Assembly (NCBI GenBank): GCA_003354225.1
Contig: PIVH01000618.1
Location: 1 to 5,348 of the forward strand
Reading direction: 5' to 3'
DNA: 5,348 bases
Source: Globobulimina sp.
Taxonomy: Eukaryota > Foraminifera > Rotaliida
Shown: piece after piece, positions 1 through 5,348 of the stretch
How positions within the stretch are numbered: position 1 is the stretch's first letter
Layout of the letters: the number at the start of each line of letters is the position of its first letter
Program-made: the position numbers and the translations under genes
Notes under the pieces: model-generated
What the model saw: only the letters and a program-made list of their open reading frames with translations
Databases searched by the model: none
What the model was told of the DNA's origin: nothing

Positions 1-311
1 CCACGATAATTATCACATTTAATTATACATATTTCGCTTGAACAAATGAGATGCTTCCTTTCAAATAGCTGATGGCTTTGTGAACTGATGTAAAGTGATG
101 TGGTTTGGTTAATTATTGTTGCATTTATAAAGGCACTGATTATATTTATAAGAGTAAACAGTAGCAACAAAGTGAGCATGGCACACGTTAGACTTTCCTT
201 TACCAAATCAAATTAAACATATCGTCCTCTTCGAAACGATTGTTTCACAGAACTAGTGACTTAAAAGTTTTTTTGTGTGAGATCTTTTTTTGAGCGTTTA
301 ATACTAGAATC
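1..311 (+). promoter_or_regulatory. Upstream region and probable 5' leader of the arylsulfatase gene
   Basis: No coding region is supported here. The stretch is AT-rich. A TATA-like run, TATATTTATAAGAG, lies at 141-154, with a second weaker TTTATAAAGG at 124-133. If the first is used, transcription would begin around 170-185 and leave a leader of about 130 bases. A 10-base palindrome GATAATTATC sits at 5-14 and could be a GATA-type site, but a single copy is weak evidence. A T-rich stretch lies just before the start codon (268-290). An in-frame TGA at 291-293 separates the leader from the coding frame. Promoter assignment is inference from position and composition only. Confidence 0.35.
178..216 (+). 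other. Possible upstream short ORF in the arylsulfatase leader
   Basis: An ATG at 178 followed by G opens a 12-codon reading frame that ends with TAA at 214-216, about 95 bases before the main start. Whether it is transcribed depends on a start site upstream of 178, which would fit the TATA-like run at 141-154 only marginally. It may be chance in this composition. Confidence 0.15.
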
Positions 312-2312
312 ATGGCTTCGTCATTTGCTTTGTTGATGCTATATGTTTCGTTTTTAACCACAAACAACGTGAACAATGCTGCTACACTTCCCAATATTAT
401 TTTTATGTTAATTGATGATCTCGGTTGGAATGATTTGTCATTCCATAAAGGATGTGATTATCCATCACCAAATATTGATGCATTGGCAGCAAATTCATTG
501 GAATTAAATAATTATTACATTCAACATATTTGTAGCCCGACCAGAGCTGCTCTGCTAAGTGGGAGATATCCAATCCATACTGGACTCCAACACGATGTAA
601 TACCTCCAACTTCTCCATATGGTATGATGCGCCATATACACTTAAATAACCTAAATATTGCATGTAATGTTGTCAATTGTCAAAGGATTACCATTGGATC
701 AAACAATCATACCACAGGATTTAAAACGTGTGGGATATGCCACCCATATAATTGGGTTAGGTTCACATTTGATTTATATATATCCATTTGACTGATATTT
801 ATCTTTTTTAATCACACAAATCACTTTCTAGCAAGTGGCATTTAGGTTTTTTCGAACCGCGTTATGTGCCAACGGCAAGAGGCTATGATACATTTTTTGG
901 GTATTATTTAGGCGCAGAAGATTACTATCATCACAATCGAAGTTATACTGGCAACAATGGAGACGATTTAAGAAATTTAACGCAGCCAATTATGAAACCT
1001 GACCAATATTCAACATACTTATACCGAAACGAAACCATTCGAATATTGCAGCAATATGATGAGACTGGAAACGCAACTCCTTTTTTTCTCTATTTATCAT
1101 TCCAATCCGTACACACTCCGTTGCAAGGTTTGCCTGACATATATTATGAGCTCCATTGCCAGAACAAACAGAGACATTTATTTTTAAAGCGCCACAATAT
1201 ATCATTGACTCATTCAATAAGACCATCAGTGTTGCAAATAGGCGCAAAATGGCTGCAATGCTGACTGTGTTGGATGATGTTATTGGAGAAATTGCGGATT
1301 TTTTACAAAATCAATCTAATTTATGGGAGAATTTGATTTTAATATTTAGCACAGGTCTGATATTATAAAATGTGTGCAGTACTTTTGTTTATTATGCATA
1401 AATATACACAGACAATGGGGGTCCCGTTCAATCCTCAAATTCCAATTTTCCATTAAGAGGAAGTAAAGCCACGTTATGGGAGGGTATGTTGCCTAATATT
1501 AATATAATAGAATAAGTGCATGGTTGAGTGTGTAATTAGGCGGTGTCAAAGGTGCTGGCTTTATAACCGGTGGATGGTTGAATGACTCGCGAAGAGGAAA
1601 ACAAATGAATGCTTTGATGCATATAACCGGTATCTATACCTTATGCCAATTGCAATATTAATAATATCTTTGATGATTTATAATAATATGCTATGTTTTA
1701 GATTGGTATCCAACATTTTGTGATATTGTTGGTATTAAAGCATCAAATGAATCGATATTGGATGGTTACAGCCAGTTAAATAATATACAAAATGGTGAAA
1801 CAAATGTTTATTTCCCACGATCAGAGATTTTGCTTAATATTGACTTCCAAGGTTGCAATTTAACAATTTGTGGTGGTATACGGATGAATGAATATAAGTT
1901 GGTGGTTGGCCAAGAAGTGGATGAAACGAATAATCTTTGTCGAGCGGGTTGGTGTCCACTAATAGATTCAAATCAAAATGAAACAACAGTTCAATGCTCA
2001 TCCAATGGCGATGGTAACTATAATTATCCAAATATTTCAAAATATATTGACGATAACCACTGTCCATATAATGGCAAACCGTGCTTATATAATATTGAAA
2101 CAGACCCATGCGAATATTATGATATTGGTGATGATGATAGATATGTTTATCAACAGCTATATAATCGCTTATTATATTATAATTCAACAGCTGTTGCACC
2201 TTTAAATTTGTTACATCCGCCACAAGCCGACGCTGCAGATCCAAAGCATTTTGGCGGATTTTGGGGTCCATGGATTAATAATACAAACTTCACTGCCAAA
2301 GTTGAATTGTAG
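312..2312 (+). CDS. Arylsulfatase (ARSB/I/J-type sulfatase), seven exons
   Basis: Predicted formylglycine-dependent sulfatase that hydrolyses sulfate esters, probably of glycans, in the lysosome or outside the cell. Proposed exons: 312-621, 686-755, 832-1127, 1151-1354, 1412-1483, 1540-1629 and 1702-2312, giving 550 residues; human ARSB is about 530. Residues 1-23 look like a signal peptide. Seen active-site set: Asp35-Asp36 in the IDDLGWND block, Cys74 in CSPTR (converted to formylglycine by family precedent), Arg78, Lys128 and His130 in GKWHLG, His221 in SVHTPLQ, Asp294-Asn295 in STDNGG, Lys312 in LRGSK. The C-terminal part keeps the LLNID block, CLYNIETDP and the closing GFWGPWI expected of this family. 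Many NxS/T glycosylation sites are present. The ATG has A at -3 and G at +4, with an in-frame TGA at 291-293. Substrate cannot be told from sequence. The only uncertain splice is intron 3: acceptor at 1150 or 1162, giving 550 or 546 residues. Confidence 0.93.
622..685 (+). other. Intron 1 of arylsulfatase (64 bases, phase 1)
   Basis: The donor is TATG|gtatga and the acceptor is tcaaag|GATTA. Removal joins SPYG to LPLDQTIIPQDL, which is the expected link after the IHTGLQH block in sulfatases. The acceptor is AAG rather than the more usual CAG or TAG. Confidence 0.88.
756..831 (+). other. Intron 2 of arylsulfatase (76 bases, phase 2)
   Basis: The donor is ATTGG|gttagg and the acceptor is ctttctag|CAAGTGG. 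The intron splits the glycine codon of the catalytic GKWHLG motif, so correct splicing is needed for the active site. A CTGAT branch-point-like site lies at 792-796, and a pyrimidine-rich tract precedes the acceptor. Confidence 0.92.
1128..1150 (+). other. Very short intron 3 of arylsulfatase (23 bases; 35 if the next acceptor is used)
   Basis: A frame change is required between SVHTPLQ (exon 3) and PEQTETF (exon 4). Donor TTGCAAG|gtttgc at 1128 can pair with acceptor tatgag at 1150 (23 bases, product TPLQAPLPEQTETF). It can also pair with gccag at 1162 (35 bases, product TPLQEQTETF). Both restore the same downstream frame and differ by four residues. A CTGAC branch-like motif lies at 1134-1138. 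The cag acceptor is the better consensus; the 23-base choice gives the more family-like residues after HTPLQ (a Pro-containing stretch such as VPEE in human ARSB). Confidence 0.7.
1355..1411 (+). other. Intron 4 of arylsulfatase (57 bases, phase 1)
   Basis: The donor is AGCACAG|gtctga and the acceptor is atacacag|ACAATGG. The intron splits the codon of metal-binding Asp294 in the IFSTDNGG motif. Without splicing the frame meets a stop within a few codons. Confidence 0.92.
1484..1539 (+). other. Intron 5 of arylsulfatase (56 bases, phase 1)
   Basis: The donor is GGGAGG|gtatgt and the acceptor is taattag|GCGGTG. Removal creates LWEGGVKGAGF, matching the conserved LWEGGVRG block of ARSB-type enzymes. 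A CTAAT branch-like motif lies at 1493-1497. Confidence 0.92.
1630..1701 (+). other. Intron 6 of arylsulfatase (72 bases, phase 1)
   Basis: The donor is AACCG|gtatct and the acceptor is tgttttag|ATTGG. Removal restores HITDWYPTF, equivalent to HISDWLPT in ARSB. Confidence 0.92.
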
Positions 2313-2467
2313 TTTGTTGTGATTTAATAATTTTGATTACTTTTAAATTGAAACATGGAAATACGTTTTTGTACTCCTTGAAACAGCCGTTTTGTTGATT
2401 TGTTGGTTACTTATCTAACTCGGATCGTTTTCCAGGAAGAGAAACACTTACAACAGCTACATAAACC
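2313..2467 (+). promoter_or_regulatory. Compact spacer: 3' end of arylsulfatase and promoter/5' leader of the 7TM-RGS gene
   Basis: Only 155 bases separate the sulfatase stop from the next start codon in the same orientation. No AATAAA is present; the nearest polyadenylation-like string is an AATAAT at about 2326-2331. No clear TATA box is visible. The last 70 bases are less AT-rich and may be the leader of the downstream gene. The assignment rests on position. Confidence 0.4.
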
Positions 2468-3998
2468 ATGAGCGCCTACGAAGCCACGTTGATAATTCTA
2501 CAATTGGTAGTCGCTATATTTGGGTTCTCGTTTCTATTATATTTAACGCAGAAATTCTGGAAATTTCGACATCATTTCTTAATTTCATCACGATTTCCAA
2601 AAATAACTCTCTGTATTTCATATTCTATGTACATTGCAACAGCAGCGTCAGCATTAGGTCATTATATTGCATTTATTTACCATAATGATAAAGAAAAAGC
2701 AATCTCCTCAACATTATTATATCCAATATCGATATCATTAGCACAAATATTTGCCTTTCTATTTTGTGCGGTTATTGTCTTCCGAGCATTATTAATCTAC
2801 GACAGATGGGGTATTATGAGATATGCATTAAACAATCAAACAAAGATTATATTTGGACGTAATGAATTACTGTCTGACTTAGTAAAACAGCCACAAAAAC
2901 ACACTTATTATTGTTGTTGTGGCCAAAAGATAACATTTTTTCATCCATTATTAATGTGGTCCGTTTCTATTACATTTATTATTTTATTTATAATTACATG
3001 TATTTGTACCCCATTAGTATTAATTGGTAAGTTGTCATTTGTGGCACTTGTAATTCCTTTTATTATTATACTTATTGTTGGATTTACGGTATTATTCTAT
3101 GGAAGAAAAATCAATGATTTTGTTTTATTCAAACGAGAAACATATTTAATTATTTTATTAATATTTGCGCAAATTATTGTTTCTCAGTTAGCATTTATTG
3201 GTGCGTATTTGGCTGAGTTTGCTGGATTTATGCTCGGTATGTTTATATATTCGACTGCTGTATGTATTACATCTTTTTTATATTGTCTCAGGAAGTACTG
3301 GTTGTTATGTAATATTGATATTGTCTCTGTCAATGGTTTATAAAAATGAAGGTAGTTTATTATCTGACTCAACATCAACAGCAACAGATTTTAAACCCGC
3401 AAGTTCCATGGCATCAACTTCATCCCCTCCGAATTCAGGTGAAAGTGCTGTTGCAGTTGGAACAAAAGCAACGGATAAAATAACTGCAATGCGTTTGTAT
3501 AATTATTTAAAATCATTAGATAATTATAATCAATTTGGTGAGTTTTTGGGTGGTTGCTTTGCCCTTGAAAATCTATTATTTTTTGTCAAAATAATTGTTT
3601 TTAGACACACTTTGTTAGATATTATTAATGATACTGCCACCACCAATGACAAGATTGAATCAGAAGATCAAAGTTTTGAATTTTTAGATAAATGGTGTCC
3701 AGTTACAATGAAGAAAGCATTTGATTTGAAATTTGAATTTATCGATGGTTTGTATGATAGTTTAAAAGCAAATAAAAGTAAAAATGTTCATAATATCGCG
3801 AAAAATATTTATGATCAATTTATTGCGAATGAAGCTGTTTTTTGCGTAAATATATCTGCAGAAAGTCGAGATTTTTTAACAGATTTTTTTAATCAAAATA
3901 CGGCGCATGGAATAGAAGAATATTTAACAGCATTCAATGGAGCTATAGTTGAAGTGTATCGATTATTACAAAGTGTTTATAACTTTCGATATAAATAA
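2468..3998 (+). CDS. Seven-transmembrane protein with C-terminal RGS domain (two exons)
   Basis: Predicted membrane regulator of heterotrimeric G proteins: a 7TM receptor-like module fused to an RGS domain, a layout known from plant AtRGS1 and several protists. Hydrophobic segments lie at about residues 6-27, 46-70, 82-110, 160-186, 189-211, 225-247 and 252-274. Helix 3 ends in YDRW, loosely like the receptor DRY motif, and a CCC cluster (149-151) lies between helices 3 and 4. After a Ser/Thr/Pro-rich linker, the RGS region starts near the codon at 3489: YNQFGEFLGGCFALENLLFF matches the first RGS helices, and NIYDQFIANEAVFCVNIS the middle. At about 165 residues it exceeds the usual 120 or so, with an insertion carrying DKIESEDQ. 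The start is fixed by an in-frame TAA at 2462-2464. Two overlapping frames must be joined at 3295-3355, so length is 489-504 residues depending on the splice. Ligand and G-alpha partner are unknown. Confidence 0.82.
3301..3355 (+). other. Proposed intron of the 7TM-RGS gene (55 bases; borders uncertain)
   Basis: The 7TM frame stops at 3341-3343, while the RGS frame is open from before 3198 to 3998, so an intron of length 3n+1 is needed. Donor ACTG|gttgtt at 3301 with acceptor ggtag at 3355 gives 55 bases, similar to the sulfatase introns, with exon-final G and a TAG acceptor; the protein is 491 residues. Other pairs that keep the frame are 3295-3355 (61 bases), 3309-3351 (43 bases) and 3336-3351 (16 bases, product VNG-SLLSD). 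A real or sequencing-derived single-base shift could also join the frames. A splice is inferred; the exact pair is not resolved. Confidence 0.5.
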
Positions 3999-4029
3999 TA
4001 TATATATGTTTAAGTATTAGTTTTTTGTA

Positions 4030-4039
4030 AATAAATAAA
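4030..4039 (+). terminator. Tandem polyadenylation signal after the 7TM-RGS gene
   Basis: Two overlapping AATAAA hexamers (4030-4035 and 4034-4039) lie about 30 bases after the TAA stop at 3996-3998, followed by a T-rich run. This position fits a eukaryotic 3' end signal, though AATAAA is also easy to obtain by chance in this composition. Confidence 0.55.
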
Positions 4040-4041
4040 TT

Positions 4042-4161
4042 TTTCTGTTCCGCAATAAGTTAAGTACAGCAACACTGTTTGTCAGTTTTCTTATATTCTT
4101 TGTTTGCTTATTCAGATAGAAACGACGTTAACGTAATGTACTTATTCCTGCGAAACAGAAA
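4042..4161. repeat. Imperfect inverted repeat A
   Basis: The arm at 4042-4067 (TTTCTGTTCCGCA, then ATAAG and GTAC) is the imperfect reverse complement of 4138-4161 (GTACTTATTCCTGCGAAACAG, then AAA). About 70 bases lie between the arms, including a 10-base palindrome ACGTTAACGT at 4125-4134. The arms differ by one substitution and small indels. The form resembles a foldback element or a degraded MITE, but no target-site duplication is clear. Confidence 0.6.
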
Positions 4162-4166
4162 GAATC

Positions 4167-4248
4167 GATGACTAGCTCACTTCGAGAAACTTCAATATCT
4201 AAGATCTCGAGTTAGATATTGAAGTTTTCCCGGAGTAAGCTAGTCATC
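4167..4248. repeat. Long imperfect palindrome B (hairpin with 9-base loop)
   Basis: The arm at 4167-4202 begins GATGACTAGCT and ends ACTTCAATATCTAA. It is the near-perfect reverse complement of 4212-4248, which begins TTAGATATTGAAGT and ends AGCTAGTCATC. The inner 16 and outer 11 bases of the left arm pair perfectly; the middle holds a few mismatches and one indel. The loop at 4203-4211 reads GATCTCGAG. It lies roughly 170-250 bases downstream of the 7TM-RGS stop. The right arm and its flank recur at 4860-4936. Confidence 0.85.
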
Positions 4249-4303
4249 AATAATCTTACTTTTTTTGTTCAGTTTTAATTTTACAGTTTTAATCTACAAA
4301 AAC
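4212..4303 (+). repeat. Direct repeat, copy 1 (right arm of palindrome B plus T-rich flank)
   Basis: This stretch matches 4860-4936 almost base for base. It starts TTAGATATTGAAGTTTTC, runs through CGGAGTAAGCTAGTCATCAA and AATCTTAC plus a T run, and ends in ACAGTTTTAATCT and CAAAA. Copy 1 is longer because CAGTTTTAAT is duplicated at a 14-base period (4270-4279 and 4284-4293). The match runs well beyond the palindrome arm, so it is a true dispersed repeat and not only a shared hairpin stem. Confidence 0.88.
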
Positions 4304-4342
4304 ATATTATATTTATATAGAAACAAAACATATTATATTTAT
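4299..4342 (+). repeat. Two-copy short tandem repeat, AT-rich
   Basis: The 18-base unit AAAACATATTATATTTAT occurs exactly at 4299-4316 and again at 4325-4342, at a 26-base period. It directly follows direct-repeat copy 1 and is probably a local slippage duplication. Confidence 0.8.
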
Positions 4343-4762
4343 TTAGTTTTTTTATTATTATTTTTTTGATTTGTAGCGACTGTAAAAATATATATTGTTT
4401 ACAATTTTATTTGGATTTTTGTTACATGTTTTTGTTTTATATTTTGCAGGAGTTTTCTGCACATATCAAAATAATTTGTGTTAAGAAAAACATTATTTTA
4501 TGATTTTTGGTCTCTGCACCTTCTTTTGTGCAGTTTATTTATTTTTCCAGACCATATCCTATGATTATATATATTGTTTTTTTATTACTTTATTCTGTTA
4601 TTTGGTTTTATACTATTGTTTATTTATTGTTATGTTTGTGGTATTGTTGGGGGGAAGTGTTGACCGTGAAATCCTTTCCAGAGACAAGCCGAAAAAGATG
4701 CTAGCCCCCCGACTTTAATTAACACAAGTTACAAAGCCTTGTTTTCCCCTCTCCTTTAAAAA
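4304..4762. other. T-rich non-coding stretch between the convergent genes
   Basis: This stretch is low-complexity, strongly T-biased on the plus strand, and shows no recognisable protein. Two overlapping plus-strand frames near 4500-4718 translate mostly to Phe, Leu, Tyr, Ile and Val because of the T bias, and I do not call them. It holds the AT tandem repeat, small hairpins at 4445-4461 (TGCAG/CTGCA) and 4514-4533 (CTGCAC/GTGCAG), and a GC-richer island near 4646-4713. Confidence 0.55.
4646..4713. other. GC-richer island bounded by G6 and C6 runs (possible hairpin)
   Basis: A GTTGGGGGG run at 4646-4654 can pair with CCCCCCGAC at 4705-4713 over nine positions, one of them a G-U wobble in RNA. 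The stem encloses 50 bases that are clearly less AT-rich than the surroundings. No tRNA, snoRNA box or other known RNA signature is visible inside. Function is unknown and the pairing may be chance. Confidence 0.3.
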
Positions 4763-4846
4763 AGACTTGAAATAAAAAATGAAATCCTCCTGAATGATAT
4801 ATTATGTAACAGACTGAAGAATAATTTCATTTTTTATTTCAAGTCT
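4763..4846. repeat. Perfect 23-base inverted repeat C
   Basis: The arm at 4763-4785 starts AGACTTGAAATAAAAAATG and ends AAAT. It is the exact reverse complement of 4824-4846, which starts ATTTCATT and ends TTTCAAGTCT. The loop is 38 bases. The same sequence therefore places an AATAAA on the plus strand (4771-4776) and on the minus strand (4838-4833). Repeat copy 2 follows 13 bases later. Confidence 0.92.
4833..4838 (-). terminator. Candidate polyadenylation signal of the minus-strand gene
   Basis: AATAAA on the minus strand lies about 92 bases past the TGA stop at 4932-4930, inside one arm of inverted repeat C. The distance is plausible for a short 3' UTR, and no closer AATAAA is seen on this strand. 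Supported by position only. Confidence 0.4.
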
Positions 4847-4859
4847 AACTCGTGAGATC

Positions 4860-4936
4860 TTAGATATTGAAGTTTTCACGGAGTAAGCTAGTCATCAAGA
4901 ATCTTACTTTTTTTTTACAGTTTTAATCTTCAAAAC
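4860..4936 (+). repeat. Direct repeat, copy 2, overlapping the stop codon of the minus-strand gene
   Basis: This is the second copy of the 4212-4303 repeat, with substitutions (TTTTCACGG for TTTTCCCGG, CAAGAATC for CAATAATC) and lacking the 14-base internal duplication. Its right end covers 4930-4936, so the repeat supplies the TGA stop and last codons of the minus-strand gene. Just upstream, 4847-4859 reads like the palindrome B loop in inverted orientation (AACTCGTGAGATC). The copy therefore looks like half of the palindrome plus loop, with the other arm missing. Confidence 0.88.
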
Positions 4937-5348
4937 ACAAATGCAATTATGCAAGTTAACCATAATGCACCAAGACACTCACATCTATTCCCAAATCCTG
5001 TATTGTTTGCCTTCTTTGTTGGCGCTTTGCTTGGCCTGCCACTCATATCATTATTTGGCATCTGTGTTGGAGATAAGCTTGGTTCAGCACTGCCTGCTGT
5101 GTTACTGTTGCCACAATGCAATATATCAAACAGCATAGCATCTCCTTCAAATTCACTACATCCTACATTTAATGTATAATCATACACTGCATCACCACTG
5201 CAATCATTTGATGCAAACAATTGTTGCGTAATGCTTGAATCTGTGCAATTTATTCGTATTGAATTGTTGTCCTCAAACATATCTCTACCACATCCAATTG
5301 GCCATATGTAATCATTATAAACTGGATCTGTTATTATTATGCATGTGG
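4930..5348 (-). CDS. C-terminal part of a secreted or surface-anchored Cys-containing protein (5' end outside window)
   Basis: The frame is open from the window edge at 5348 to TGA at 4932-4930, giving 138 visible residues. The Met encoded at 5280-5278 is internal, because 22 sense codons precede it without a stop. The visible part has a Cys-containing region (WPIGCGRD, INCTDS, NDCSGD, NVGCSEFEG, LHCGNS), then a linker rich in Ser, Pro, Thr and Lys (PSLSPTQMPNNDMSGRPSKA). It ends in a short hydrophobic tail of about 15 residues (CLGALWLTCIIAFVF). Spaced Cys, NxS/T sites and the tail suggest an extracellular protein with a GPI-attachment signal or C-terminal membrane anchor. The linker resembles PSxSPT linkers of diatom and other SAR surface proteins. 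I do not recognise the family. The gene converges on the 7TM-RGS gene, and its stop codon lies inside a dispersed repeat. Confidence 0.7.
   Translation of the reverse strand, partial: TCIIITDPVYNDYIWPIGCGRDMFEDNNSIRINCTDSSITQQLFASNDCSGDAVYDYTLNVGCSEFEGDAMLFDILHCGNSNTAGSAEPSLSPTQMPNNDMSGRPSKAPTKKANNTGFGNRCECLGALWLTCIIAFVF

Noticed and set aside
403-663. Minus-strand ORFs opposite the sulfatase (also 990-1247 and 1834-2271)
   Set aside because: They lie opposite conserved sulfatase exons and cross its introns; no recognisable protein features.
312-1368. Sulfatase read as a pseudogene with several frameshifts
   Set aside because: Every frame change coincides with a GT-AG interval. Removing these intervals restores all expected catalytic residues and a family-length protein, which decay would not do.
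3198-3998. RGS region as an independent gene starting at the ATG-like codon at 3198
   Set aside because: The first 50 or so residues in that frame are an off-frame reading of transmembrane helix 7. No promoter spacing exists, and 7TM-RGS fusions are a known architecture.
4500-4718. Two overlapping plus-strand ORFs of 65-72 codons rich in Phe, Leu, Tyr, Val
   Set aside because: The hydrophobic make-up follows from T-rich DNA read in any frame. Two frames are open over the same stretch, no motif is visible, and the island at 4646-4713 better explains the change in composition.
4212-4936. LTR-type retrotransposon bounded by the direct repeats
   Set aside because: The repeats are under 100 bases, no TG...CA ends, primer-binding site or polymerase coding region is seen, and the interior is non-coding and T-rich.
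4941-5179. Plus-strand ORFs opposite the minus-strand gene
   Set aside because: They are antisense to a frame that stays open to the window edge and encodes a coherent Cys-containing region, linker and hydrophobic tail.
1-5348. Bacterial or archaeal accessory region with operon, CRISPR or defence system
   Set aside because: Introns, a signal-peptide sulfatase of animal-like type, 7TM-RGS architecture and AATAAA signals indicate a eukaryotic nuclear genome; no prokaryotic signals were found.

Overview
The window is nuclear DNA of an AT-rich microbial eukaryote. The strongest evidence is a sulfatase gene split by short GT-AG introns whose removal restores a continuous family-length protein. 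A seven-transmembrane protein fused to an RGS domain and a short PSxSPT linker in a third protein point to a protist. The linker style recalls stramenopiles or other SAR lineages, but this placement is weak. I see no bacterial operon, tRNA, rRNA, CRISPR array or transposase.

Layout. Positions 1-311 hold the upstream region and probable 5' leader of the first gene. Positions 312-2312 (+) hold a seven-exon arylsulfatase of the ARSB/I/J type, predicted at 550 residues, with a signal peptide and a complete formylglycine-type active site. Positions 2313-2467 are a compact 155-base spacer. Positions 2468-3998 (+) hold a two-exon 7TM-RGS protein of about 490-504 residues. Its intron near 3295-3355 is needed to join two overlapping open frames, but its exact borders cannot be fixed. 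Positions 3999-4929 are a convergent intergenic region, T-rich and unusually full of inverted and direct repeats. Positions 4930-5348 (-) hold the 3' end of a secreted or surface-anchored Cys-containing protein that runs off the window.

How the parts relate. The sulfatase would act on sulfate esters in the lysosome or outside the cell. The 7TM-RGS protein would act at a membrane, probably speeding GTP hydrolysis on a G-alpha subunit. The third protein would be secreted or membrane-anchored. Nothing in the sequence links them into one pathway. All three are membrane-routed products, which may be chance.

Most worth a second look: a very short sulfatase intron (23 or 35 bases), the unresolved 7TM/RGS junction (where even a 16-base intron would restore the frame), and the palindromic repeat family between the convergent 3' ends, one copy of which overlaps the stop codon of the third gene.
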